From Ruminococcaceae bacterium UBA7101 (GTDB lineage Bacteria > Bacillota > Clostridia > Oscillospirales > Acutalibacteraceae): DNA of 15,661 nucleotides. The position numbers and the translations under genes were made by a program. The notes beneath the pieces are model-generated. The model was not told the origin of the DNA. It was given only the letters and a program-made list of their open reading frames with translations, and made no database searches. Every line of letters starts with the position of its first letter. Positions within the stretch are counted from its first letter, which is position 1. Location: the NCBI GenBank assembly GCA_002493325.1, contig DKYL01000051.1, positions 19,111-34,771 on the forward strand. Direction: 5' to 3'. This document shows, one piece after another, positions 7,616 through 15,659 of this stretch.

Positions 7616-8586
7616 TATTTAATCCTCAATTCGTCTATTGCCATACCGTTATCGGTAATAATTTTTACGTTATATCCCCTTTCCATCAGGAGATAGATAT
7701 TGCTCTTGTTATTGCCCTTCAGCTTTGACAGTGACCTTGGATTCACAAAAACCTGATAGTCACCCGGGGAAAGAGCCAGTATTTTTTCAACAAGCATTCT
7801 TGACTTCACAAGCTCGCCGAAGCTGTCGTGGAAGCCGCCTGCAAGCATATTTCTCTTAATATCCTCGCTGGAATGAAGTCCAAGGCGGATAATTCTAATA
7901 CCTGCCTTTTCAAACATAGGCACAAGCCTTGCACAAAGCTCTGCCGAATCATCTGCATTAAGAGGCTTGTACACCTCGCTTTTATAAAGCTCTGCTAAAT
8001 ATGTATCCTTTAAAACCACAGTAGGATAAATTCTTACTGTATCAGGCTTTAAATCAATAATTTTCTGTGCTGTTTGGGTTGCCTTTTCGCAGGTGTCCAT
8101 ATAAAGACCTGTCATCATCTGAAGCCCAAGCTCAAAGCCATAATCCTTAATCAGCTTCGACGCATTGACAACATCCTCGGTAGTATGACCGCGTCTGTTG
8201 GCGAGGAGCACCCCGTCATCCATACTCTGTGCACCAAGCTCGATGCTTGTTACACCATATTCTTTCAGTATATCTAAAACCTCACGGTCAATGCAATCGG
8301 GTCTTGTGGAAATACGGATACCCTTAACACTGCCGTCCTTAACATATGGACTTGCAGCACTCAAAAGTGAAGTCATATATTCACGCTCAATGGCGGTGAA
8401 TGAGCCGCCGAAAAAAGCGATTTCGTATTCAAAATTTTTCTTTTTCAGTGCAGTTTCAACTGCATGAACAACGTCCTCGGCTGTTGGCGCCTTTGTCTGA
8501 CCTGTAATGGTTTTCTGATTACAGAAGGAGCACTGACAGGGACAGCCCTGATGCGGAACAAAAATACTTATATTACCCTTTTTCAT
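7615..8586 (-). CDS. Elp3-like radical SAM protein without acetyltransferase domain
   Basis: Radical SAM enzyme of unknown substrate. The [4Fe-4S] cluster motif CxxxCxxC is present as C15, C19 and C22 within HQGCPCQCSFCNQ (12-24). Further radical SAM core motifs resemble those of Elp3: FFGGSFTAIE (58-67), ISTRPDCI (92-99), ELGAQSMDD (116-124), RRGHTTEDVV (131-140) and LQMMTGLYMDT (155-165). The 323-residue length and the C-terminal sequence leave no room for the GNAT acetyltransferase domain of true Elp3; the remainder (about 200-323) probably forms a radical SAM C-terminal extension. It may act on tRNA, as Elp3 does, but this is inference only. It starts within the rnc stop (ATGA) and ends in the smc start (TAATG), so it is very likely co-translated with both. 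Only a weak GGGTG site precedes its ATG. Confidence 0.88.
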   Translation of the reverse strand: MKKGNISIFVPHQGCPCQCSFCNQKTITGQTKAPTAEDVVHAVETALKKKNFEYEIAFFGGSFTAIEREYMTSLLSAASPYVKDGSVKGIRISTRPDCIDREVLDILKEYGVTSIELGAQSMDDGVLLANRRGHTTEDVVNASKLIKDYGFELGLQMMTGLYMDTCEKATQTAQKIIDLKPDTVRIYPTVVLKDTYLAELYKSEVYKPLNADDSAELCARLVPMFEKAGIRIIRLGLHSSEDIKRNMLAGGFHDSFGELVKSRMLVEKILALSPGDYQVFVNPRSLSKLKGNNKSNIYLLMERGYNVKIITDNGMAIDELRIK

Positions 8587-9257
8587 ACAACACCCATTAG
8601 CTTTAACGCTTCCTTTGCTGCAGCCTGCTCTGCTGCACGCTTTGTTCTGCCCTTACCCCTGCCGAGTACATTTGAATTGAGATGTACCTCCATCTCAAAG
8701 GTTTTATCGTGGTCCGGTCCGCTTTCGCCGATTAAGACATAGGTTGCATTTTCACCGGGATTCTGCTGCAACACCTCCTGCAGGGTTGTTTTATAATCAA
8801 AGAAATTAATCTGATGTGTTTCCAGTGTTTTATCAAGGAACTTGGTTACAAAAGCTTTTGCCTGCTCCATACCGCCGTCAAGATAAATTGCGGCAATCAG
8901 GGCTTCAAACGTATTTTCAAGAATGGAAGGTCTGTCTACACCGCCTGAATGAATTTCACCCTTGCCCAGAAGCAGAACACTGCCAAGGTCTATTTCCCTT
9001 GCATAGCTTGAAAGGCTGTCGGTGCACACCAATGAGGAACGGAGCTTTGAAAGCTCGCCCTCGGGCGTATCGGGGTACTTTTCACATAAAAACTGTGCAG
9101 TTAAAAAGGACAGCACCGCATCACCGAGAAACTCCATACGTTCATTGCTTTTCAGCTTTACGGGACGTTCATTTGCAAAGGATGAATGGGTCAGAGCCTC
9201 TACAAGATATTCTTTATTTTTAAATTTATAGCCGATTCGTTTTTCAAGATTTACCAT
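8583..9257 (-). CDS. rnc: Ribonuclease III
   Basis: Endoribonuclease that cuts double-stranded RNA, including 30S pre-rRNA and many antisense-paired mRNAs. From the ATG chosen here it has 224 residues. The catalytic domain (about 1-145) carries the signature NERMEFLGD at 38-46, with acidic residues E42 and D46, EGELSKLRS at 67-75, and ENTFEALIAAIYLDGG at 114-129. The double-stranded RNA-binding domain follows (about 153-221), with GRGKGRTKRAAEQAAAKEAL. The position matching catalytic Asp114 of E. coli is Asn115, a substitution I recall in other Firmicutes. The frame extends to a TTG at 9281, but the ATG at 9257 has an AAGGAA site with 10-base spacing and begins at the conserved region. It overlaps plsX by 14 bases. 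The acpP that often sits between plsX and rnc is absent. Confidence 0.97.
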   Translation of the reverse strand: MVNLEKRIGYKFKNKEYLVEALTHSSFANERPVKLKSNERMEFLGDAVLSFLTAQFLCEKYPDTPEGELSKLRSSLVCTDSLSSYAREIDLGSVLLLGKGEIHSGGVDRPSILENTFEALIAAIYLDGGMEQAKAFVTKFLDKTLETHQINFFDYKTTLQEVLQQNPGENATYVLIGESGPDHDKTFEMEVHLNSNVLGRGKGRTKRAAEQAAAKEALKLMGVV

Positions 9258-10260
9258 AAATTCTTTCTTCCTTTGAATCAATCAGTGAATTTTCAATAAC
9301 ACTTATCAGGTCATTTTCCAAAAAACAGACTGCCTGTTTAATCGCATTCTTAAAGGTTTTGCAGTCCGATGAGCCGTGTGCCTTGATAACGGGCTTTTTA
9401 ACGCCCAGCAGCACAGCACCGCCGTATTCCTTATAGTCAAACTGCTTTTTCATATCGTCAATACCCGACTTAACACCAAGGTATGAAAGCTTTGAAACTG
9501 CTGATTTCATAAACGCCTGCTTGATGCCGTTCATAAGCACCTTGGCAACACCCTCATAGGTTTTAAGTATCAGATTGCCTGCAAAGCCGTCGGCAACCAC
9601 GACATCTGCATCACCGAAAGGAATCTGCCTGCCCTCAATATTGCCGATAAAATTATAAGGTGCTTTTTTCATAAGCTCAAAGGCTTCACGCACTGTGGGA
9701 GTACCCTTTGTTTCCTCAGAGCCGTTATTTGCAAGCGCCACACGCGGACTTTTGACCTTCATAATATGCTTCATATAAAGATTGCCCATAAGACCGAACT
9801 GATAAAGATGCTCAGGTCTGCATTCCGCATTTGCACCGCAGTCCATAAGCAGAAAGGGTTTGTCCGAACTGGGCATAACAGATGCAATGGCAGGGCGCTT
9901 AATACCCTTGATTCGCTTGGTAATAAAGGTTGCACCCACAGTGATAGCACCCGTGTTGCCTGCACTTACAAAAGCATCACCCTTACCATCATTCAGAAGC
10001 TTAAAGCCCACTGCCATGGATGAGTCTGCCTTTTCCTTAAGTACAGCCTTAGCATCATCACACATATCAATAACACCTTGGGCATTAACAACCTCGGTAT
10101 TTTTCAGTGTAATATGATTTTTATTTACACAATCGTTTATTTTATCTGTATCACCAACAAGCACTGCATCTATACCGTACTCGTCAACAGCAAGCATTGT
10201 ACCCTTAATAATTTCAAGGGGAGCATTGTCACCGCCGAATGCATCAACAATAATTTTCAT
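9244..10260 (-). CDS. plsX: Phosphate acyltransferase PlsX
   Basis: Converts acyl-ACP and phosphate to acyl-phosphate, the donor that PlsY uses to begin phosphatidic acid synthesis; a peripheral membrane enzyme. From the ATG at 10260 the product is 338 residues, the usual length. The N-terminal KIIVDAFGGDNAP (2-14) is the family signature; SAGNTGA (99-105), MDCGANAEC, LANNGSEETKGTP and GFAGNLILKTYEG are also typical of the PlsX fold. A GTG directly before the ATG could also start it, adding one residue; GGAG at 10269-10272 sits 8 bases before the ATG and 5 before the GTG, so the ATG is preferred. The start shares one base with the trmFO stop (TGATG). The end overlaps rnc. No fabD, fabG or acpP is nearby, although they form an operon with plsX in B. 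subtilis. Confidence 0.97.
   Translation of the reverse strand: MKIIVDAFGGDNAPLEIIKGTMLAVDEYGIDAVLVGDTDKINDCVNKNHITLKNTEVVNAQGVIDMCDDAKAVLKEKADSSMAVGFKLLNDGKGDAFVSAGNTGAITVGATFITKRIKGIKRPAIASVMPSSDKPFLLMDCGANAECRPEHLYQFGLMGNLYMKHIMKVKSPRVALANNGSEETKGTPTVREAFELMKKAPYNFIGNIEGRQIPFGDADVVVADGFAGNLILKTYEGVAKVLMNGIKQAFMKSAVSKLSYLGVKSGIDDMKKQFDYKEYGGAVLLGVKKPVIKAHGSSDCKTFKNAIKQAVCFLENDLISVIENSLIDSKEERIYGKS
9268..9273 (-). promoter_or_regulatory. Ribosome binding site deciding the rnc ATG start
   Basis: AAGGAA on the minus strand, inside the end of plsX and 10 bases before the ATG at 9257. It lies within the segment that would be translated from the alternative TTG at 9281, so it argues for the shorter protein. 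Confidence 0.7.
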
Positions 10261-11558
10261 CACATTTTCTCCATAGAGGTTTTCAGCGACTGCAGGGCAC
10301 GTTCTGCAAGTGCCGTGTATCGTTGGCTCTTATCTTTTATCTTTGGTTCAATGGGAGGCAGAACACCAAAATTAGCACCCATCGGCTGAAAATTTGTAAC
10401 ACTTTCATCACTGATATAATCGCAAAGTGCACCAATCATTGTATCCGTGTTTAAAACAAACGGTGCTTTGCCCTCTGCTCTGCGTACTGCATTGATACCT
10501 GCAATAATTCCGCTTGAGGCAGATTCCATATAACCCTCAACACCTGTAATCTGACCTGCAAAAAACAGCTTTGGATTTGTTCTTAATGAGAAATCTGCAT
10601 TCAAAAGGACAGGTGAATTCAGAAATGAATTTCTGTGCATAACACCGTAGCGAACAAACTCTGCATTTTCAAGCCCCGGTATCATAGAAAAAACTCTTTT
10701 CTGCTCGCCGAATTTCAGATTTGTCTGAAAGCCCACAAGGTTAAACATTGTGCCCTTATCATTTTCACGTCTTAGCTGAACACAAGCCCAGGGTCTGTGA
10801 TTTGTTCTCGGGTCAACAAGACCGACAGGCTTCATAGGACCGAAACGAGGGGCATCCAAGCCACGCTTTGCAAGCTTTTCAATGGGCATACAGCCCTCAT
10901 ACACATCAAAATCGTGCACAACAGCACCCTCAGCATTAATGAGTTCATCAATAAAAGCCTCGTACTCAGCCTTGTTGAACGGGCAATTGATATAGTCATC
11001 ATCACCGCCGCGGTCATATCTTGAGGCACCAAAAGCTTTGGTCATATCAACACTGTCTGCCGTAACAATGGGAGCAGCAGCGTCATAAAAGCTGAGATAA
11101 TCGCCTGTTATTTCTTTTATGCTTTCTGCAAGTGCACCATCAGTCAGAGGACCTGTTGCCACTATGGTTATTGAATCATCATCAAATTCTAACTTTTCAA
11201 CAACCTGATTTATTATATTTATATTTTTATTTGCTTTGATTTTTTCGGTAATCTGACCTGCAAATATATTTCTGTCAACCGCCAGTGCACCGCCTGCAGG
11301 CACTGCACAGCCCCTTGCGACGGGAACCGTAAGTGAGCCGAGCATTGCCATTTCTTCTTTAAGAAGTCCTGCTGCACTGTTAAGCCTTGCCGCTTTCAGT
11401 GAATTGGAGCATACAAGCTCTGCAAACAAATCGGTTTTATGGGCAGGAGTTCGCTTAATGCCTTTCATTTCATAAAGGTCAACCGTGTAGCCTGCACTTG
11501 CAATCTGCCACGCAGCCTCAACACCTGCAAGCCCTGCACCGATAACTTTAAATTTCAT
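10260..11558 (-). CDS. trmFO: Folate/FAD-dependent tRNA (uracil-54-C5)-methyltransferase TrmFO
   Basis: Makes 5-methyluridine at position 54 of the tRNA T-loop, using 5,10-methylenetetrahydrofolate as carbon donor and FADH2 as reductant, unlike the SAM-dependent TrmA of E. coli. The product is 432 residues, normal length. The FAD-binding Rossmann motif GAGLAGVEAAW lies at 7-17. ELVCSNSLKAARLNSAAGLL (47-66) is diagnostic; C50 and C223 (in EGCMPIE) match the two catalytic cysteines of B. subtilis TrmFO (C53 and C226). The C-terminal NFQPMGANFGVLPPIE is also typical and separates it from its relative MnmG. It follows topA by 3 bases with only a weak ribosome binding site, so coupling to topA is likely. 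The topA-trmFO pair is conserved across Firmicutes. Confidence 0.98.
   Translation of the reverse strand: MKFKVIGAGLAGVEAAWQIASAGYTVDLYEMKGIKRTPAHKTDLFAELVCSNSLKAARLNSAAGLLKEEMAMLGSLTVPVARGCAVPAGGALAVDRNIFAGQITEKIKANKNINIINQVVEKLEFDDDSITIVATGPLTDGALAESIKEITGDYLSFYDAAAPIVTADSVDMTKAFGASRYDRGGDDDYINCPFNKAEYEAFIDELINAEGAVVHDFDVYEGCMPIEKLAKRGLDAPRFGPMKPVGLVDPRTNHRPWACVQLRRENDKGTMFNLVGFQTNLKFGEQKRVFSMIPGLENAEFVRYGVMHRNSFLNSPVLLNADFSLRTNPKLFFAGQITGVEGYMESASSGIIAGINAVRRAEGKAPFVLNTDTMIGALCDYISDESVTNFQPMGANFGVLPPIEPKIKDKSQRYTALAERALQSLKTSMEKM
10269..10272 (-). promoter_or_regulatory. Ribosome binding site of plsX inside trmFO
   Basis: GGAG on the minus strand within the last codons of trmFO. It is spaced 8 bases from the ATG at 10260 and only 5 from the GTG at 10263, which favours the ATG. 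Confidence 0.6.
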
Positions 11559-11561
11559 AGA

Positions 11562-13664
11562 TTATTCTTCACTTTTCTTTTTTCTTGGGACAGGCTTTGT
11601 AAAACCGCAGCCCTCCGTATCAGGGCAATAAAGCACATTACCTCTGCGCTTAAACAGTGACTTGCCGCATTTAGGGCAAACCTCGTCAGAGGGCGCATCC
11701 CATGTCATAAAGTTACAGTTCGGATAATTTGAACAGCCGAAGAAGGAAGTACCCTTCTTTGTTTTCTTTTCAATAACATCGCCGCCGCATTCAGGGCATT
11801 TTGCACTTGTTTTGTAAACAAGGGGTTTTGTATTCTTGCAGTCGGGATAACCGGGACAAGCAAGGAATTTACCGAATCTGCCCACCTTGACAACCATATT
11901 GCGTCCGCACTTTTCACAGACAACGTCGGTTTCCTCTTCCTTAAGCTTAATCTTAACACCCTGCATATCTGCCTTGGCTTTTTCAAGCGGCTTTTCAAAC
12001 TCATCATAATAGAGCCTGATCATTTCCTTATAATCCTTTTCGCCGCTGTCGATTTTATCCAAATCACCTTCCATTTTAGAGGTGTATTTTACATTAACGA
12101 TATTCGGCATTTTATCCTCAAGAAGCTTTGTAACTGCCTCACCAAGCTCAGTGGGAACAAACTGCTTACCCTCACGCTTAACATACTCACGGTTAAGAAT
12201 GGTTGAGGTAATGGTTACATAGGTTGACGGTCTGCCAACACCATTTTCTTCCAGCGCCTTTGTAAGTGATGCCTCCGTATATCTTGCAGGCGGCTGTGTA
12301 AAATGCTGATTGCCGAGAATACTCTTAAGCTTAAGCACATCACCTTCAGCCATTGCAGGAAGCGGTGAAGCATCACTGCTGTTTTTATCATCGTCACCCT
12401 TTTCCTCATATAGAGCAGTAAAGCCGTCAAACTTAACTGTGTAGCCTGTTGCATTGAAGATATAACCATTTGCGGAAATCTCTATCTTCATCGTTTCCTG
12501 CAGGCAGGCTTCCATAAGAGAAGCGATAAATCTTTCCCATACAAGCTTATAAATCTTGAACTGGTCATTTGTTAAATAAGCCTTTACAGACTCAGGTGTG
12601 ATATTCGGCATTGACGGACGTATAGCCTCGTGTCCGTCCTGAATATTGCTTTTTGATTTAAAAAATCTCGGCTTTTTAGGCAGATATTTTTCACCGTAGG
12701 TATCAATAATGTACTGATTGCCTGCCTCTCTTGCCTCATCGGAAATACGAAGGGAGTCCGTTCTCATATAGGTAATCAGACCCACTGTACCGTGCTCACC
12801 CACATCAACACCCTCATAAAGCTCCTGTGCAGCCTTCATTGTTCTTCTTGCCTGGAAGGACAGACGGCGTGAAGCCTCCTGCTGAAGGGTTGACGTTATG
12901 AACGGAGGCGTCGGATTTTTCTTTCTGCTGCCCTTTTTGACTGCTGTAACAATATAATCAGCACCATCAAGGTCAGAAAGGATTTTATCACTCTGCTCTT
13001 TATTTTCAATTTTTATCTTTGTGCCGTCCTTGCTTACAATAGCAGCAGCAAAGGTTTTTCTGTCAGGGGGATTTGTGAATTTTGCATCAATTGACCAGTA
13101 TTCCTCAGGCTTGAAGGCTCTGATTTCCTCCTCACGGTCAACAATCAGTCTTAAAGCAACAGACTGCACTCTGCCTGCTGAAAGACCTCTTCTTATTTTC
13201 TGTGAAATAAACGGTGACAGCTTGTAGCCGATTAATCTGTCCAGAATACGTCTTGCCTGCTGTGCATTAACAAAATCAATATCAATTGCTCTTGGCTGAG
13301 CCATTCCGTTCTTTACACCATTTTTTGTAATTTCGTTAAAGGTTACTCTGTTTTTTTCATTCATATCAAGGTCAAGCAGAGTTGCAAGATGCCAGGATAT
13401 TGCCTCTCCCTCACGGTCGGGGTCGGTTGCGAGGTAAACATAATCTGCACTGTCTGCTTTTTTCTTTAAGTCTTTAACAAAGCTTTCCTTGCCCTTGATT
13501 ACCGCATATTTCGGCTCAAAGTCATTTGCAATATCAACACTCAGTCTTGCCGCAGGCAAATCCCTGACGTGACCCATTGAGGCAATAACCTCATAGCCCC
13601 TGCCGAGATAGCCTTTAATATTCTTTGCCTTTGCAGGTGACTCAACGATTACTAATTTTGACAT
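11562..13664 (-). CDS. topA: DNA topoisomerase I (type IA) with three zinc ribbons
   Basis: Relaxes negative supercoils by cutting and passing single strands, balancing gyrase behind transcription and replication. The product is 700 residues, full length. The Toprim domain (about 1-115) has E8 in VESPAKAKN and the acidic triad D81, D83, E85 in TDPDREGEA. The catalytic tyrosine is Y299 in GLITYMRTDS. The core runs to about residue 570. Three C-terminal zinc ribbons follow: C583/C586/C603/C609, C623/C626/C644/C650 and C663/C666/C680/C686; the third has a wider final spacing (CPDTEGC). The protein ends in the basic-acidic tail PRKKKSEE. The ATG has AGAGG at 13674-13678 with 9-base spacing and lies 17 bases after dprA. 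The dprA-topA-trmFO order is the common Firmicute arrangement. Confidence 0.99.
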   Translation of the reverse strand: MSKLVIVESPAKAKNIKGYLGRGYEVIASMGHVRDLPAARLSVDIANDFEPKYAVIKGKESFVKDLKKKADSADYVYLATDPDREGEAISWHLATLLDLDMNEKNRVTFNEITKNGVKNGMAQPRAIDIDFVNAQQARRILDRLIGYKLSPFISQKIRRGLSAGRVQSVALRLIVDREEEIRAFKPEEYWSIDAKFTNPPDRKTFAAAIVSKDGTKIKIENKEQSDKILSDLDGADYIVTAVKKGSRKKNPTPPFITSTLQQEASRRLSFQARRTMKAAQELYEGVDVGEHGTVGLITYMRTDSLRISDEAREAGNQYIIDTYGEKYLPKKPRFFKSKSNIQDGHEAIRPSMPNITPESVKAYLTNDQFKIYKLVWERFIASLMEACLQETMKIEISANGYIFNATGYTVKFDGFTALYEEKGDDDKNSSDASPLPAMAEGDVLKLKSILGNQHFTQPPARYTEASLTKALEENGVGRPSTYVTITSTILNREYVKREGKQFVPTELGEAVTKLLEDKMPNIVNVKYTSKMEGDLDKIDSGEKDYKEMIRLYYDEFEKPLEKAKADMQGVKIKLKEEETDVVCEKCGRNMVVKVGRFGKFLACPGYPDCKNTKPLVYKTSAKCPECGGDVIEKKTKKGTSFFGCSNYPNCNFMTWDAPSDEVCPKCGKSLFKRRGNVLYCPDTEGCGFTKPVPRKKKSEE

Positions 13665-13681
13665 ATATTATTTCCTCTCTG

Positions 13682-14884
13682 TCAGATTCTCTTATATCTT
13701 TTTCCGGATGTACTTTCTGTCAGCCCCATAATTTCAAGCTGTGTAAGAGCAGCCATAACCTGACTGACAGTAAGTCCTGTTTTTTCTGTTATTACATCAA
13801 TATGAGCAAAGCTTTCATTTAAGCACTGATAAACCGTTTTTGCACTGCCTGTCAGTTTGGAAGCCTGCTTTTCGTTATCTATTCTTTTATTTCTGTCTTT
13901 AAGAGCAACATTAAATACCGGTTCATTCACCTTTGGTATATTAGCACCCTTATCACTTACAGTATTCATATATTCCTCAATACTCTTAACCTTTGAAAGA
14001 TTTACAGTGTCAAATCGTTCAGCATAAGGAGCGGCGAGGTGAATAGGCTTTGTTGCAACCATTGCACCATCATCAATCAGCCTGTTTGTTCCTGCAAAAT
14101 CAAGAGAAAGCACAGACGCAGGTATTGCAAAAACATCCCTGCCCTGCTCCAGCGCAAAATTTGCAGTAATAAGACTTCCGCTCTTAACACCTGCCTCAAC
14201 CACAAGAACACCCACGGACAGACCGCTTATAATTCTGTTTCGCATAGGAAAGGTTGTTCTGCTTGCTCTTGTGAACGGCGGGTATTCCGTAACAAGTGCA
14301 CCATTATGCTTGATTGTATCACGCAGTGATTTGTTTTCATTCAAATAATTTGTACCCAGACCGCAGCCGAGAACAGCAACGGTTTTTCCGCCTGCCATAA
14401 GAGCACCCTTATGAGCAGCAGTATCAACACCAAGTGCACCGCCGCTGACAATCAGCAGACCTGCATCCGTAGCACCGCGGCTCATAATATGTGTAACCTT
14501 TATGGCATAATCACTTGCCTTGCGTGTTCCCACAACACCGATTACCGCAAGATTATCAATATCAGGCAAATTGCCGTCCACATAAAGCACGGCAGGAGGG
14601 TTAATAATTTCCTTCAGTCTTTTCGGGTATCTGTTATCATCATAATCAATTATCTGCCAATTATTACTTTGGCAGGTATAAATTATTTCGTCAACCGAGT
14701 TAATATCGGTTTCGCCAAGCCTGTCAATCTGTCTGGCTGTTAAATTCGGTGACATTCTCCACTCAAGTATATTCGCATTGTAAAGTGCCTTTGCAGAGCC
14801 GAACTCATCAACGATTCTGCTGAAATAAGCACCCTCGCCAAGTGCTTTCTGCAGCCACAGCCAGTATCTTACATTCTCACTCAT
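13682..14884 (-). CDS. dprA: DNA-processing protein DprA (Smf)
   Basis: Binds single-stranded DNA entering the cell and loads RecA onto it during natural transformation; widely kept also in species not known to be competent. The product is 400 residues. An N-terminal helical region (about 1-75) is followed by the Rossmann-like core (about 80-290) with GTRKAS (119-124), VSGGALGVDTAAHKGAL (146-162), FPMRNRIISGLS (212-223), EAGVKSGSLITANFALEQGR (230-249), VFAIP (251-255) and GTNRLIDDGA (265-274). A polar linker (about 295-345) leads to a C-terminal winged-helix domain (about 345-395, SQVMAALTQLEIMGL). The ATG overlaps the upstream methyltransferase gene by 8 bases; GGGAG at 14895-14899 gives 10-base spacing, while a closer GAGGA abuts the ATG and is too near to serve it. 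No com genes are visible here. Confidence 0.97.
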   Translation of the reverse strand: MSENVRYWLWLQKALGEGAYFSRIVDEFGSAKALYNANILEWRMSPNLTARQIDRLGETDINSVDEIIYTCQSNNWQIIDYDDNRYPKRLKEIINPPAVLYVDGNLPDIDNLAVIGVVGTRKASDYAIKVTHIMSRGATDAGLLIVSGGALGVDTAAHKGALMAGGKTVAVLGCGLGTNYLNENKSLRDTIKHNGALVTEYPPFTRASRTTFPMRNRIISGLSVGVLVVEAGVKSGSLITANFALEQGRDVFAIPASVLSLDFAGTNRLIDDGAMVATKPIHLAAPYAERFDTVNLSKVKSIEEYMNTVSDKGANIPKVNEPVFNVALKDRNKRIDNEKQASKLTGSAKTVYQCLNESFAHIDVITEKTGLTVSQVMAALTQLEIMGLTESTSGKRYKRI

Positions 14885-15659
14885 TCCTCAGCATCTCCCA
14901 CATTGTTATAGATGCCGCCACGGAAGCATTAAGACTTTCAGCCCTGCCGAGCATTTTGATTGTAACTAAATCATCAGCAAGAGCTGCAACACTTTCAGAT
15001 ATTCCGTTTGCCTCGTTGCCGATAACACAGATGCAGCCCTTTGAAAAATCGACATCGGTTATAGGCTTTGCAGAGCTGTCGGGAGAAGTGGCATAAATTT
15101 TAAAGCCCTGCTCCTTTAAATCGGATAAAGCATCTGCCGCACTACTGCAGCGAAGTGTGTTCACCCTGAACACCGCACCCATTGTTGCCCTGAGAACCTT
15201 TGGGTTATAAAGGTCACAGCCGCCGCCGATGATGATGCCGTCAATGCCAAGTGCTTCGGCTGTGCGGAGTATTGTACCGAGATTGCCCGGGTCCTGCACA
15301 TTATCAAGTGCAATATACTTTCCGTTTGATTTAAAAACAATCGGCTTTTCTTCTATTTCAAAAACAGCAAAAACACCCTGTGCATTTTCGGTTTCACTGA
15401 GCTTTGCAGAAATTTCATCAGAAATCAGATAGGATTTTTCAGCAAGCTTAATAATTTCATCACACTGCGTACGGTATTTATCATATGCGCCCTCAGTCAC
15501 AAGAAAGCATTTAACACGGCACAAAGAATGAAGAGCATCAAAAACCAGCCTTGCTCCCTCAAGCACGAAGGAGTTATTCACCCTGCGTTCCTTAGAGGAG
15601 GAAAGTAGCTTTTTGACGCTCTTTATTAAATCATTATTTTTACCTGTGATTTTTTCCAT
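14877..15659 (-). CDS. TrmH/SpoU-family RNA 2'-O-methyltransferase (start at window edge)
   Basis: SPOUT-class, SAM-dependent enzyme that methylates a ribose 2'-OH in rRNA or tRNA; the exact target cannot be told from sequence. The product is 260 residues as read here. An N-terminal substrate-binding domain (about 1-105; KERRVNNSFVLEGARLV at 23-39) precedes the knotted SpoU domain. Motif 1 is LDNVQDPGNLGTILRTAEA (118-136, with N126 and R132), motif 2 is NPKVLRATMGAVFRV (152-166), and motif 3 comprises VIGNEANGI (212-220) and ESLNASVAASI (241-251). The layout resembles B. subtilis YsgA and the 23S rRNA enzymes RlmB and TsnR. The ATG is two bases from the window edge, so its ribosome binding site and any start further upstream are out of view. 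The stop lies 8 bases inside dprA. Confidence 0.93.
   Translation of the reverse strand: MEKITGKNNDLIKSVKKLLSSSKERRVNNSFVLEGARLVFDALHSLCRVKCFLVTEGAYDKYRTQCDEIIKLAEKSYLISDEISAKLSETENAQGVFAVFEIEEKPIVFKSNGKYIALDNVQDPGNLGTILRTAEALGIDGIIIGGGCDLYNPKVLRATMGAVFRVNTLRCSSAADALSDLKEQGFKIYATSPDSSAKPITDVDFSKGCICVIGNEANGISESVAALADDLVTIKMLGRAESLNASVAASITMWEMLRNE
14895..14899 (-). promoter_or_regulatory. Probable ribosome binding site of dprA inside the upstream gene
   Basis: GGGAG on the minus strand, 10 bases before the dprA ATG. A second candidate, GAGGA at 14885-14889, lies directly against the ATG and is too close to work, so the more distant one is taken as the site. Both lie in the coding end of the RNA methyltransferase gene. 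Confidence 0.55.

Noticed and set aside
8816..9223. Open frame of 135 codons on the plus strand opposite rnc
   Set aside because: It lies wholly antisense to a clearly conserved gene, its product resembles no family I know, and no ribosome binding site stands out. It is a by-product of codon bias in rnc.
11205..11240. AT-rich stretch inside trmFO as a possible internal promoter
   Set aside because: The composition comes from a lysine-, asparagine- and isoleucine-rich segment (KANKNINIIN). I could not place a credible -35 element at the right spacing from a -10.
11600..11920. Three similar cysteine-rich segments that could be read as a DNA repeat
   Set aside because: These are the three zinc-ribbon modules of topoisomerase I. 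They resemble each other in protein sequence but are not near-identical DNA repeats.
15226..15238. Short gatgatgatg run in the methyltransferase gene
   Set aside because: It encodes a run of isoleucines in the SpoU domain and is too short to be a meaningful microsatellite.
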